From: Bin87 sp034420475
Lineage (GTDB): Bacteria > Chloroflexota > Dehalococcoidia > Lucifugimonadales > UBA3495
NCBI GenBank assembly: GCA_034420475.1
Contig: DAOULH010000010.1
Span: 124,001-188,000, forward strand
Direction: 5' to 3'
DNA: 64,000 nucleotides
Shown here piece after piece: positions 24,919 through 33,126 of this stretch. Below the pieces are notes generated by a model that saw nothing but the letters and a program-made list of their open reading frames with translations, made no database searches and was not told the DNA's origin. Positions within the stretch are counted from its first letter, which is position 1, and the number at the start of each line of letters is the position of its first letter. The position numbers and the translations under genes are program-made.

Positions 24919-25203
24919 TTAGGTTAGCGCAGCGCTGTCGGGGTGGCTTCCTAGTATCTCATGGGATGGAGACGACAGCTCGATGGACACCGGCCCGTTG
25001 GCGTCGTCCGCGTATATGCCGGCAGGCAACGGGCGCCCTCGGTCTTCATAGATTTCCACCACTGCGGCAAAGGCGTCCTCTACGTTAACCAGGCATTCCG
25101 AGATGGTGTCGCCCTCGGTTATCAGCTCTGGGAGCAGCGGAGAAGTGACGGTGTACCCGCCTTCGGGTTGAGGGTCCAGGATCAGGGGTATCCTTGCAAT
25201 CAT
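24919..25203 (-). CDS. HicB-family antitoxin-like protein without adjacent hicA
   Basis: 94 aa with the HicB pattern: MIARIPLILDPQPEGGYTVTSPLLPELITEGDTISECLVNVEDAFAAV, a single RNase H-like half-domain. HicB normally neutralises the HicA RNA-binding toxin by covering its active site. No HicA-like frame exists on either side, so this is a solitary copy; it may act in trans, or have another role. It sits 47 bp upstream of mcrB on the same strand and could be cotranscribed. A complete hicBA pair is at 56866-57425. Confidence 0.75.
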   Translation of the reverse strand: MIARIPLILDPQPEGGYTVTSPLLPELITEGDTISECLVNVEDAFAAVVEIYEDRGRPLPAGIYADDANGPVSIELSSPSHEILGSHPDSAALT

Positions 25204-25251
25204 TATCGTCTCCCTGTGCTTCTGTTCAATCTAACCAACCCCGATAGCCAT

Positions 25252-25758
25252 TCAGCGGGACGGAGGGTTGAAGGGCGGCATGGGCGGGGGCAAGTCTATG
25301 CTTTCGTCGGCAAGGGCTTCTTCTTCCGAGAGGAGGAGGCGGTCGATGGCCCTTTGCTGTGAGGGAGTGGGTGTAAAGTCCCGGTTCGCGCCCCGTTCCC
25401 GCGCTTCCCACAACAGGGGGATCAGCGAATTAACGTCGGCAAGCAAACCCGTTACCAGCGCCTCATCCAGCCAGTCCTCATAGTAATTGTCGTGAAGTTG
25501 GTCGGCGATAGCTTGCAGATGCCGCATTTGCGGTTGTTGGAACTCCTCGGCCAGCAGGCCGATAATATCCCGGCGCAAGTTGTGCGAGCGGTGCCGCCAA
25601 TTCCGGTCCTCGGCGATGGCTTTCACGGCCTGGGCCACGGCGCCGGAAGCCTTGTCCGAAGCCTGCACCCGGTCGCCCATGGTGTGCAGCTCGTAATTGG
25701 CCTGCTCCATAAGGCGACGGCTGAGGTTGGTGTGGCGATTGGCTTGCGCAATGGACAT
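25252..25758 (-). CDS. PaREP1-family protein (copy 2)
   Basis: A 168-aa helical protein: GDRVQASDKASGAVAQAVKAIAEDRNWRHRSH, then NYYEDWLDE. It is clearly paralogous to the 18010-18543 gene (shared QA/EKA, VKAIAE, WRHKSH-type and FYENF/YYEDW blocks). ATG 25758 excludes 26 upstream residues of non-conserved sequence. The C-terminal tail is proline-rich (PPPMPPFNPP). It lies between the orphan hicB and a MITE-like repeat. The HEPN-like fold is inferred only from helix pattern. Confidence 0.72.
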   Translation of the reverse strand: MSIAQANRHTNLSRRLMEQANYELHTMGDRVQASDKASGAVAQAVKAIAEDRNWRHRSHNLRRDIIGLLAEEFQQPQMRHLQAIADQLHDNYYEDWLDEALVTGLLADVNSLIPLLWEARERGANRDFTPTPSQQRAIDRLLLSEEEALADESIDLPPPMPPFNPPSR

Positions 25759-25893
25759 GATGGACGGGTTTCCCGGAGACTTGGCAATACAACAGCCGCA
25801 GTGCCGCCTGGTTCGAGGGGTCAGCGGAAATATCATAGCACGTTTTGACTTTAAGCGGCAGCCAATCTCTCGTCAACGCGAGTGCCCCTCACG

Positions 25894-26049
25894 TAAGTGT
25901 TCAGAATCCAGGGGTTGTCATTGCGAGGCGCTGGCGCCGTGGCAATCTCGACGCCATAACCGCAACGTCTGCCCCAAAGGACTCCCCTACGCCAACGGGA
26001 TCGCCGCGCTGCGCTCGCAATGACACTCCCCTGCAAATCTGAACAGTTA
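25894..26049. repeat. MITE-like palindromic repeat, copy 1 (156 bp)
   Basis: Outer ends TAAGTGTTCAGA and TCTGAACAGTTA are inverted repeats with one mismatch. Inside, GTCATTGCGAG (25917) pairs with CTCGCAATGAC (26014-26024), so most of the element can fold on itself. A second copy with the same boundaries and high similarity is at 53539-53696. No open reading frame of its own. The 25759-26152 gap holds this element plus the short leader of pepA. Confidence 0.85.
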
Positions 26050-26152
26050 GCGCCCGCACGCCCAAGTCGAACGTCGGTTGTGTGTCAGCCGGCGAAGCGG
26101 CATAATCCGGCCAGCGAATGGCACAACGAAGCGACCTCGCGGGAGGTGAATA

Positions 26153-27688
26153 ATGCCAACGACGATTAACGTCGCCGCCGGCAACGCGACGAACTACGAA
26201 ACGCCGGCGTTGGTCGTCAACCTGTTTCAGGGCGTGACCCAGCCGGGCGGGGGCACGGGCGCGGTGGATCGCGCGTTGGGCGGAGCGATTTCGCAGCTGA
26301 TTGCCGACGGCGAGATCAAGGGCAAGCTGGGCGAACTGACGCTGATACACACGATGGAGCGGATCCCGGCCAGGCGCGTGGTGGTGGCCGGCTTGGGCAA
26401 GTCGGGCGATTTTGACACCGGCGCAGTGCGCCGCGTCAGTGGAGACGTGGCCCGGTTCCTGCGGCGCAAGGGAATCGGCGAGTACGCCACCATTGCCCAC
26501 GGCGCCGGCATCGGCGGGCTGAACGCAGCCGAGTCAGCCCAAGCCATCGCGGAAGGCACGCTGCTGGGCCTGTACAAGTTCGACACTTACCGCAGCAATG
26601 GAAACGGCGGCGAGAATGCCGGGGGCGCTGACGGCGAGGTTCAGGCCGTGACCATCGTGGAGCGGGACGCGGGCACGGTGAACGACTTGGCAACTGGCGT
26701 ATCCGTGGGGACAGTGCTGGCGGAGTCGACGATGCTGGCGCGGGACCTGGTGAACCATCCGGCCAACGTGATGACACCCACCAGGATGGCGGAGGCGGCG
26801 CGAGAGGTCGCGGAAACGGTCGGCCTGGAACTGGACGTGATGGACCGGGACCGAATGCGTGAACACGGCATGGGCGCATTTCTCGGAGTCGCGCAGGGAA
26901 GCGAGGAGCCGCCGAAGCTGATCGTGATGTCGTACCGGGGCGACCCGGACAACCCGCAAAACAACCTGGGCCTGGTGGGCAAAGGCATCACTTTCGACAC
27001 CGGCGGCATCTCGTTGAAGCCGGCGGCCAACATGGAAGCGATGAAGGGCGACATGGCCGGCGGCGCGTCGGTGATCGCGGCGATGCGCGCCATCGGGTCG
27101 TTGAAGCCTCGCATCAACGTGACCGGGCTGATCGCGGCCACGGAGAATATGCCGGGAGGGCGGGCCCAGCGTCCCGGCGACGTGGTGACCGCGATGAACG
27201 GCAAGACCATCGAGGTGATCAACACGGACGCGGAGGGCCGGCTGGTTCTGGCCGACACGTTGTGTTACGCGCGCAGTCTGGGGATCACCCGCCTGGTGGA
27301 TGTGGCAACGCTGACTGGCGCCATAGTCGTGACGCTGGGCAAGGCCTGCACCGGCATGATGGGCAACTCCGGCAAGCTGGCGAAGGACGTAGGCGCTGCC
27401 GGCGAGCGCAGCGGGGAACGTTTCTGGGAACTGCCCATGCTCGAAGACTACCGGGAACTGATTCGCTCCGACGTTGCGGACATGAAAAACTCAGGCGGAC
27501 GGCAGGCCGGTTCCATAACTGCGGCCATGCTGTTGCGGGAGTTCGCCGAAGACGCCGATTGGGTCCACCTGGACATCGCCGGCACGTCCACTGCTTCCAG
27601 CAACAAGGGGCATCTGGTGAAGGGAGCGACCGGCGTGCCGACCCGGACATTGGCCCAGTTGGCGATGAACCTGGCCGACGGAAAGTAA
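26153..27688 (+). CDS. pepA: Leucyl aminopeptidase (M17 family)
   Basis: Removes N-terminal residues from peptides using two metal ions; hexameric in characterised members. The 511-aa product has a variable N-terminal macro-like domain and the M17 catalytic domain. The metal-binding signature is complete: VGKGITFDTGGISLK and the family motif NTDAEGRLVLAD. In some bacteria PepA also binds DNA, but nothing here indicates that. GGGAGG lies 10 bp before the ATG. It is flanked by a MITE-like element upstream and a REP-like hairpin downstream. Confidence 0.95.
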   Translation: MPTTINVAAGNATNYETPALVVNLFQGVTQPGGGTGAVDRALGGAISQLIADGEIKGKLGELTLIHTMERIPARRVVVAGLGKSGDFDTGAVRRVSGDVARFLRRKGIGEYATIAHGAGIGGLNAAESAQAIAEGTLLGLYKFDTYRSNGNGGENAGGADGEVQAVTIVERDAGTVNDLATGVSVGTVLAESTMLARDLVNHPANVMTPTRMAEAAREVAETVGLELDVMDRDRMREHGMGAFLGVAQGSEEPPKLIVMSYRGDPDNPQNNLGLVGKGITFDTGGISLKPAANMEAMKGDMAGGASVIAAMRAIGSLKPRINVTGLIAATENMPGGRAQRPGDVVTAMNGKTIEVINTDAEGRLVLADTLCYARSLGITRLVDVATLTGAIVVTLGKACTGMMGNSGKLAKDVGAAGERSGERFWELPMLEDYRELIRSDVADMKNSGGRQAGSITAAMLLREFAEDADWVHLDIAGTSTASSNKGHLVKGATGVPTRTLAQLAMNLADGK

Positions 27689-27694
27689 GCCTGG

Positions 27695-27714
27695 ATTCCG
27701 GCTTTCGCCGGAAT
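27695..27714. repeat. REP-like hairpin after pepA
   Basis: ATTCCGGC-TTTC-GCCGGAAT, perfect 8-bp arms. It is the counterpart of 7608-7627 with a compensatory base-pair change, and lies 7 bp after the pepA stop, where it could also act in mRNA 3'-end stability. Confidence 0.7.
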
Positions 27715-27749
27715 GACGATTGGGAGCAGAGGAATCAAGGAGGCACAGG

Positions 27750-27938
27750 ATGGCAACGGTAGGCAACGCCTACGTGGTGGCGTTGGACGCATTTATGACC
27801 ATTCTGAACGTGGACGGCGAGGCAGTGACCTGGATATCAGCGTGGCGGCAGGTCGCGCGGTGTAGGCCGACTCTCGGGGCATATGTACACCGGCCGCAAC
27901 CAGTAGGTCCGGCGGCGGTGAATCTGGTGCGACAGTAG
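27750..27938 (+). CDS. Short ORF with strong Shine-Dalgarno site, possible gene fragment
   Basis: A 62-aa frame beginning MATVGNAYVVALDAFMTIL, preceded by AAGGAGGCACAGG, an excellent ribosome-binding site. The first half looks hydrophobic and protein-like; the second half (WRQVARCRPTLGAYVHRP) does not. It may be the 5' end of a gene that lost the rest. It converges with the NYN gene, ending 7 bp from its stop. No family recognised. Confidence 0.3.
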   Translation: MATVGNAYVVALDAFMTILNVDGEAVTWISAWRQVARCRPTLGAYVHRPQPVGPAAVNLVRQ

Positions 27939-27945
27939 GCTGAGG

Positions 27946-28560
27946 CTACGGAGCGGGGTCGTATTGTGACGGGCGTGTAGCTATCACCCGTCCATCCCTG
28001 ATTATCTCCCGAGGAAGGAGGCACCGGTTGATCCTACCCTGGCGGATTTGGTGGGTGAATCTAAGGTCCCGGGCACGATTGAATCGACCGGGTGGGGCCA
28101 CCATCAAGAGCGTTTTGCCGGGAATCGATCTCACCTTTTGAACCGCCGGGCCGATGTCACTATCGGCGGTGACCACTACAGCCAAATCAAACTTTTGCTC
28201 CAAACAATCGGCGACGATATCGACTGCCATACGGACATCTGTTTGCTTTTCTTCGTGCGCCACCCACCGGTTCCCACATCGATAGCATTCTTGATCCCGG
28301 TCACGGAATTCGCTGATGCAAACATTCACGCCAACTGCTTGAAGGGCATTCGTGAATTGTCGATGTCGCGTATGGGCATCCGGCATCCAGGTAGCATAAG
28401 CCGAATAGTAATTTACCGCTATCAGGGCCTGGTCCGGCCTCAGAAATGAAGCGACCAGAGCCCAGAGATCAACCCACTTCAAGTGAGGGCGGTTCAGCGC
28501 ATCGATGGCGTGGTAAAGGTTGAAACCGTCGATATAGGCGATGACTCTTTCGTTATCCAT
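27946..28560 (-). CDS. NYN domain protein (LabA/DUF88-like putative ribonuclease)
   Basis: 204 aa. The NYN/PIN-like core begins AYIDGFNLYHAI (catalytic Asp and Asn near residue 11-14), with acidic positions in KQTDVRMAVDIVADC and VVVTADSDIGPAV. NYN proteins are PIN-fold nucleases, often acting on RNA. Two Cys-pair elements (ECYRCGNRW) suggest a zinc-binding knuckle between the core strands. It follows a clear hairpin terminator from the upstream gene. Target unknown. Confidence 0.82.
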   Translation of the reverse strand: MDNERVIAYIDGFNLYHAIDALNRPHLKWVDLWALVASFLRPDQALIAVNYYSAYATWMPDAHTRHRQFTNALQAVGVNVCISEFRDRDQECYRCGNRWVAHEEKQTDVRMAVDIVADCLEQKFDLAVVVTADSDIGPAVQKVRSIPGKTLLMVAPPGRFNRARDLRFTHQIRQGRINRCLLPREIIRDGRVIATRPSQYDPAP

Positions 28561-28577
28561 AGTGCTTAAATGAAGAC

Positions 28578-28597
28578 GCAGCCCCCGTAGGGGCTGC
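28578..28597 (-). terminator. Hairpin between the 28679 gene and NYN gene
   Basis: Perfect 8-bp arms GCAGCCCC/GGGGCTGC with a 4-nt loop. A second hairpin, CCACC...GGTGG, lies next to it (28601-28625). Both are downstream of the 28679-29221 gene on the minus strand. The T-run is weak. Confidence 0.5.
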
Positions 28598-28678
28598 TAT
28601 CCACCGGGATATACCCGATGGGTGGACCGCATTAAGGCTAGCATCAGCACTTGCCGGAAGTCAAACGCGCCGTGTTGA

Positions 28679-29221
28679 TCAGGCTGCCGGAGCAGCCTGA
28701 AGCGCGGCGCCGGCGAGCTCGCGCAGGTCCACGCCGTTCAGTTTCTCTCCCTGGACGCCCATGAGGCGGAGGGGCCGGCCGGACTTGGTGATGCTGATGC
28801 GGTCGAGGACGTCCTGCCAGGCGGCGAGGTAGTCGCAGGTGCCGCCGCCGTTGGGATCGTCGGCGCCCTCGATGCTCTCTCCGGACGGCAGTCGAACCGC
28901 GGTGACCGCGCACGGGTCGGCGGACGGGGCCAGCATCAGCACCGGCAGGTCGTCCTCGGATAGGGCCGCCTGGTCCAGCAGGCCGCGCACAGTGGCGGAC
29001 ACGCCGTGCATGCCAAAGACCACCAGGTGAGCGAAACTGGCGTCGCGCTTCTCGAACTCGGTTCGATAACGTCGGAAGATTTCGTGGGCCCCGGTGGCCT
29101 GGGGCTTGACCAGGAACAGGGCCATCGCCGGGAAGCCCTCGGGGTCGATGGGAGTGGCCTGCAAGTCAGTCTGCCAGCGCACCAGCTTGTCATGGTCATG
29201 TTCGTCGAAATGGTGGGACAT
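28679..29221 (-). CDS. Uncharacterised 180-aa protein
   Basis: Predicted soluble, starting MSHHFDEHDHDKLVRWQ (His/Asp-rich) with a central hydrophobic block ASFAHLVVFGMHGVSATVRGL and a C-terminal region SGRPLRLMGVQGEKLNG. No signal peptide or membrane segment. I do not recognise the family. It follows the VOC-family gene at 29231 after 9 bp on the same strand, so they likely form one unit. Confidence 0.65.
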   Translation of the reverse strand: MSHHFDEHDHDKLVRWQTDLQATPIDPEGFPAMALFLVKPQATGAHEIFRRYRTEFEKRDASFAHLVVFGMHGVSATVRGLLDQAALSEDDLPVLMLAPSADPCAVTAVRLPSGESIEGADDPNGGGTCDYLAAWQDVLDRISITKSGRPLRLMGVQGEKLNGVDLRELAGAALQAAPAA

Positions 29222-29230
29222 GATGATCCT

Positions 29231-29701
29231 CTAAGCGCTCTCGTAGGCAGCTTGCAGCCGCGGCAAATCGATTTTCACCATCGTCAGGAGTTCGACCAGG
29301 ACCGCGGCGGATTTGGCTTCATCCTGCATCCATGTGTTCAGTGCGGCGGGCACGATCTGCCAATGCACGCCGAACTTGTCCTGGATCCACCCGCACTGGA
29401 TCGGGGATCCTTCCTCGGCCAGGCGGTCCCAGTAGGCGTCGATTTCTTCCTGGGAGTCGCAGTTGACCACGAAGGAAATGGCCGGAGTGAATTCGTAGGC
29501 CGGTATCCCATCGAATGCGGTGAAGTGCTGCCCCTTTATCACGAACGATACCACATGGCTGCCGGCGCCAGGGTCGTCCGGCAGCGCGGTGTCGTCGACG
29601 AGACGGGAATCCCTGAACACCGAAACGTAGAATTCCGCCGCCTCAAGCGCGCGACCGTCCAGCCACAGGAACGGGGTGATTTGCGGCGAGCCATCGTTCA
29701 T
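29231..29701 (-). CDS. VOC family protein, PhnB-like
   Basis: 156 aa with the PhnB/3-demethylubiquinone methyltransferase-like VOC pattern: ITPFLWLDGRALEAAEFYVSVF, VVSFVIKGQHFTAFDG, and CGWIQDKFGVHWQIVP. The family has a beta-alpha-beta-beta-beta metal-binding fold; no methyltransferase activity is implied by the name. First of a VOC cluster of three on the minus strand, of which this is the most divergent. Confidence 0.85.
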   Translation of the reverse strand: MNDGSPQITPFLWLDGRALEAAEFYVSVFRDSRLVDDTALPDDPGAGSHVVSFVIKGQHFTAFDGIPAYEFTPAISFVVNCDSQEEIDAYWDRLAEEGSPIQCGWIQDKFGVHWQIVPAALNTWMQDEAKSAAVLVELLTMVKIDLPRLQAAYESA

Positions 29702-29773
29702 GCCAAGTCCTGTCCTCCGCCTAGTCTCACCGTCCCGCGCGGGTACGGCAAGATGGGGACCATTATGCCATAG

Positions 29774-30226
29774 TCAGCCGGCGTCGAACTGGACTAGGAT
29801 GCCATCCGGGTCGTAGACGTAGAAGCTGCTAACCTGCCCTTCGGCGTTGGTCCACACGTCCATTGGGGCTGCCAACGGCACGCCCTGGGCGGACAGGTTC
29901 TCCGCCAGAGCCCTGGGGTCTGGAACCGAGAAGGAGATATGGCTGATGCCCACCTGGTCGAGTTTGATGGGCGTGCCGTCGGGGTTTTCGCCAGGATGGC
30001 TGGTCATGGTCAGGGTAGGCTTGGCGCCGTCAGCATAAGCGAGGCGCACCTGACGCCGGGTGGCCCGGCTATGGGCGTAGACGTGAGGCAGGCCCCCGGT
30101 TGTGGTGTCCTGGATGACATCACTGACAACGGACATCCCAAGGGCGTCACAGTAGAACTTCAAGGACTCGTCGAGGTCCCGGACGCAGATGGCGATGTGG
30201 GATACCCCGGTGGCGTTCATCGGCAT
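29774..30226 (-). CDS. VOC family protein (tandem paralogue A)
   Basis: 150 aa glyoxalase/dioxygenase-superfamily protein: VSHIAICVRDLDESLKFYCDALGM, then VGISHISFSVPDPRAL and FYVYDPDGILVQFD. The His and Glu/Gln metal ligands expected from VOC proteins are in VSHIA, GISHIS and the YDPDGILVQF strand. It is closely similar to the next gene upstream. Substrate not predictable. Confidence 0.85.
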   Translation of the reverse strand: MPMNATGVSHIAICVRDLDESLKFYCDALGMSVVSDVIQDTTTGGLPHVYAHSRATRRQVRLAYADGAKPTLTMTSHPGENPDGTPIKLDQVGISHISFSVPDPRALAENLSAQGVPLAAPMDVWTNAEGQVSSFYVYDPDGILVQFDAG

Positions 30227-30277
30227 GGCGTAACCTCCTCGGTTGTAGTCTTGCGGCTGAGGTTGGCCGAAGGGGGA

Positions 30278-30736
30278 TCAGCCTCCGCCGCTGTCGAACT
30301 GCACCAGGATGCCGTCGGGATCGTAGACGAAGATGCTGGACACCTCGCCGTTGGCGTTAGTGAAGCCGTCCATCGGGCCGGCCAGTTCAACGCCGGCGGC
30401 AATCAGTTCGTCCGCCAGGGCCTTCACGTCGGGCACGCTGAACGAGATGTGGCTGATGCCCACCTGGTCCAGCTTGATGGCCGAGCCGTCGGCATCGTCA
30501 CCGGGATGGCTGGTCATCACCAGGGTGGGCACGGCGCCATCGCCGTAGGACAGGATGGCCTGGCGGCGGGTGGAACGGTTGTGGGCGTAAACGTGGGGCA
30601 GGCCGCCAGTGGAAGTGTCCTGGACACGGTCAACGGTCACGGTCATGCCCAGGATGTCGCGGTAGAATTTGAGGGATTCGTCCAGGTCGCGGACGCAAAC
30701 GGCGATGTGGGAAACGCCGCTGGAATTCATAGCCAT
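30278..30736 (-). CDS. VOC family protein (tandem paralogue B)
   Basis: 152 aa, with the same pattern as the 29774 gene (VSHIAVCVRDLDESLKFYRDILGM; VGISHISFSVPDVKAL; FVYDPDGILVQFD). The two are a recent-looking tandem duplication, 51 bp apart and head to tail. The start ATG has GGAGG upstream. Confidence 0.87.
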   Translation of the reverse strand: MAMNSSGVSHIAVCVRDLDESLKFYRDILGMTVTVDRVQDTSTGGLPHVYAHNRSTRRQAILSYGDGAVPTLVMTSHPGDDADGSAIKLDQVGISHISFSVPDVKALADELIAAGVELAGPMDGFTNANGEVSSIFVYDPDGILVQFDSGGG

Positions 30737-30814
30737 GGCGTGGCCTCCTCAAGCAGGGCGGGTCAGGCAGGTATCAGCAATCGAGCCTAATGCTACTGCC
30801 GCGACCGGGGGATG

Positions 30815-32257
30815 TCAAAAACGGCGGCGGGCGGCGTGTCGTCCCCAGTCGTCCACGCGTTTCCACACGAGGATGAGGGCGGCCAAGCCGAGGAGCATTG
30901 CGCCCAGGTCCGTTGCCGGGAACGACCACCAGACGCCCCAGACGCCGAAGACGTGAGACAGGCCGAAAACCCACGCCAGGAGCAGCACAACGCGCTGGGT
31001 CATAGTGAGGACCACCGAGGGCCAGGCCATGCCCAGGGCCTGAAAGGCGATGGAGCTGATGAACTCGATGCCGACGATTGGCAAAGCCAGCAGAGCAATG
31101 CGCAGGGCGTCGCCGGATTCTGCCGGCAACGCCTCGCGGGTTGAGAAGAGGGTGACGATGTAGCCCGACGTGGGTATGAGGACGGCAACCATGATCGCGC
31201 CGCCAACCGTGGCGCCGAGACAACTCTGCCAGATGGCCTGACGCACCCGGTGGTAATAGCCGGCGCCATAGTTGTAGGCCGCCAACGGCAGGTAGGCCAT
31301 AGCTGCGCCGATGAACGGAGCCAGGGCGAACTCCAGCACTGCGTTGATGACGCCAAACAGCGCGATGTAGGCGTCGCCGCCCGGATACTGGCTCAGGATG
31401 TTGTTGATCACGACGACGACGATGGACCGAGCGCTCTCGATGATGAAGATCGGAATGCCCAGCGCGGTTATCTCCCGGATCAGTTCCAGTCGGGGGATCA
31501 GCGCGTCCACGCTGATCCGCAGGGCGCTGCGACCGGACAGGTAGAACCAAACGGCGAAAAGAACGGCCCCGCCCTGGGCGGTCACGGTGGCCGCGGCGGC
31601 TCCGGTCACGCCCCATCCCAGCGCCAATATGAACAGCGCGTCCAGGATGACGTTCAGGACAGCGCCGCCGGCCAGCACGACGGTCGCCGTGCCGGGCCGG
31701 CCCTCGGCCATCAGCAGGTTGTTGACCGCGATGGCGACCATGGTGAACAGGCTGCCGGGCAGGATGATGACCAGATACTGGTGGGCGAACTCGACTGTAT
31801 GCTCAGAGGCTCCCATCCAGATTGCCATCTGGTCCAGGTGGGTCAGCCCGGCGACGGTGGCAGCGAGATAGACCGGGACGAGGATCGCCAGCGACGAACC
31901 GATGACCCGGGATGCCCGGCGCGGGTCACGGGCGCCCAGCGCGCGGGATACCACCGACATCCCGCCCAAGCCGGGCAACAGCCCGATGGCGACGGCCGCA
32001 ATTTGGACCGGGAATGCCGCGGACAGGCCGCTCAGCGCGTTCACGCCAACGACATTTCCGATAAAGGCGCGGTCAACGATGCTGTACAGGGCCATCACGA
32101 TGATGGCGAACATGGGCGGGAAGGCCATTTGCAGCAGCAGTCGCCACATGGGCGCGGTGCCCATGGCGCCGACCTGTCGCGTGGATTGTTCGGAAGTTGT
32201 CATTAAGCCGCTCGGATGTCGTTTTGACCCGTTTAACGCCGTGATGCTAAAATTCAA
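30815..32257 (-). CDS. MATE family efflux transporter
   Basis: 480 aa with twelve predicted membrane segments in two homologous halves and an opening AMGTAPMWRLLLQMAFPPMFAIIVMALYSIVDRAFIG segment typical of MATE proteins. Cation-coupled export of drugs or metabolites; the substrate is not predictable. The N-terminal ~30 residues are soluble. Divergent from yebC, with a promoter for the latter in the shared gap. The C-terminus ends in basic residues. Confidence 0.9.
   Translation of the reverse strand: MNFSITALNGSKRHPSGLMTTSEQSTRQVGAMGTAPMWRLLLQMAFPPMFAIIVMALYSIVDRAFIGNVVGVNALSGLSAAFPVQIAAVAIGLLPGLGGMSVVSRALGARDPRRASRVIGSSLAILVPVYLAATVAGLTHLDQMAIWMGASEHTVEFAHQYLVIILPGSLFTMVAIAVNNLLMAEGRPGTATVVLAGGAVLNVILDALFILALGWGVTGAAAATVTAQGGAVLFAVWFYLSGRSALRISVDALIPRLELIREITALGIPIFIIESARSIVVVVINNILSQYPGGDAYIALFGVINAVLEFALAPFIGAAMAYLPLAAYNYGAGYYHRVRQAIWQSCLGATVGGAIMVAVLIPTSGYIVTLFSTREALPAESGDALRIALLALPIVGIEFISSIAFQALGMAWPSVVLTMTQRVVLLLAWVFGLSHVFGVWGVWWSFPATDLGAMLLGLAALILVWKRVDDWGRHAARRRF
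32224..32253 (+). promoter_or_regulatory. Sigma70-type promoter for yebC-ruvC-ruvA
   Basis: TTGACC at 32224-32229 and TAAAAT at 32248-32253 with an 18-bp spacer, about 100 bp before the yebC ATG. It overlaps the 5' end of the divergent MATE gene. Confidence 0.5.
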
Positions 32258-32358
32258 CGACCACGCATTATAAGAAGATCAGGATGCAAGCGAGCATCCG
32301 CCTGGACACCAGTCTCCGTGGAAACGAGATGGGACGGAGTACGTCAAGGAGGTGTCGA

Positions 32359-33126
32359 ATGTCCGGACATTCCAAGTGGTCGACAATCAAGCGGGCCAAG
32401 GGCGCGGCCGACGCCAAGCGCGGGGCGCTGTTCACTAAGCTGGCGCGCAACATCAGCCTGGCGGTCAAGGAGGGCGGCGGCGGAGACCCGGATATGAACT
32501 TCCGGCTGCGCATCGCCATCGATCAGGCCAAGTCCAACAACATGCCGCTGGACAGCATCACCCGCGCCATCCGCCGGGCCACCGGCGAAGGCGGAGAGGG
32601 GATGGAGGACCTTGCAGAGGTCACCTACGAGGGGTATGGCCCCAGCGGCGGGGCAATTCTGGTCAAGGCCCTTACCACCAATCGGAACCGGACCGCATCG
32701 GAAGTGAGGTCCGCGTTCAACAAGGGTGGTGGCAACCTGGGCGAAGCGGGCTGCGTCGCCTGGAACTTTGACAGCCGCGGGCTGATCACCCTGGAGATCG
32801 ACGACGAGGCGGTGGCGGAAGAACTTATCATGACCGCCATTGACGCCGAAGCTGAAGACGTCAATTTCGAGGACGGCATCCTGGAGGTCTATACGGCCCC
32901 GGAGAACCTGCTGTCGGTCAAGTCCGCGCTGGAAGGCGAGGGAGCGCAGCCGTCCTCGGCCGACGTGTCCATGGTGCCCAGGACGGTGGTGCCGCTGGAG
33001 GACCGGGCCGCCGAGCAGACCCTGCGTCTGCTGGACAGCTTGGAAGAACTGGCCGACGTGCAGAAAGCGTACACCAACGCCGATTTTCCGGCCGAGGTGC
33101 TGGAACGCTACGGGACCGCCGCCTGA
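32359..33126 (+). CDS. yebC: YebC/PmpR-family translation or transcription factor
   Basis: 255 aa opening SGHSKWSTIKRAKGAADAKRG, the family signature, followed by GGGGDPDMNFRLRIAIDQAK and the YEGYGPSGGAILV block. YebC proteins bind ribosomes and ease proline-stretch stalling in some bacteria, and act as regulators in others (PmpR). ATG 32359 has AAGGAGGTGTCG upstream; the frame is open to 32284. It overlaps ruvC by one base (TGATG), matching the common yebC-ruvC-ruvA order. Confidence 0.96.
   Translation: MSGHSKWSTIKRAKGAADAKRGALFTKLARNISLAVKEGGGGDPDMNFRLRIAIDQAKSNNMPLDSITRAIRRATGEGGEGMEDLAEVTYEGYGPSGGAILVKALTTNRNRTASEVRSAFNKGGGNLGEAGCVAWNFDSRGLITLEIDDEAVAEELIMTAIDAEAEDVNFEDGILEVYTAPENLLSVKSALEGEGAQPSSADVSMVPRTVVPLEDRAAEQTLRLLDSLEELADVQKAYTNADFPAEVLERYGTAA

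Noticed and set aside
25894..26049. Insertion sequence
   Set aside because: No transposase-like protein is encoded in the element or nearby. It fits a non-autonomous repeat.
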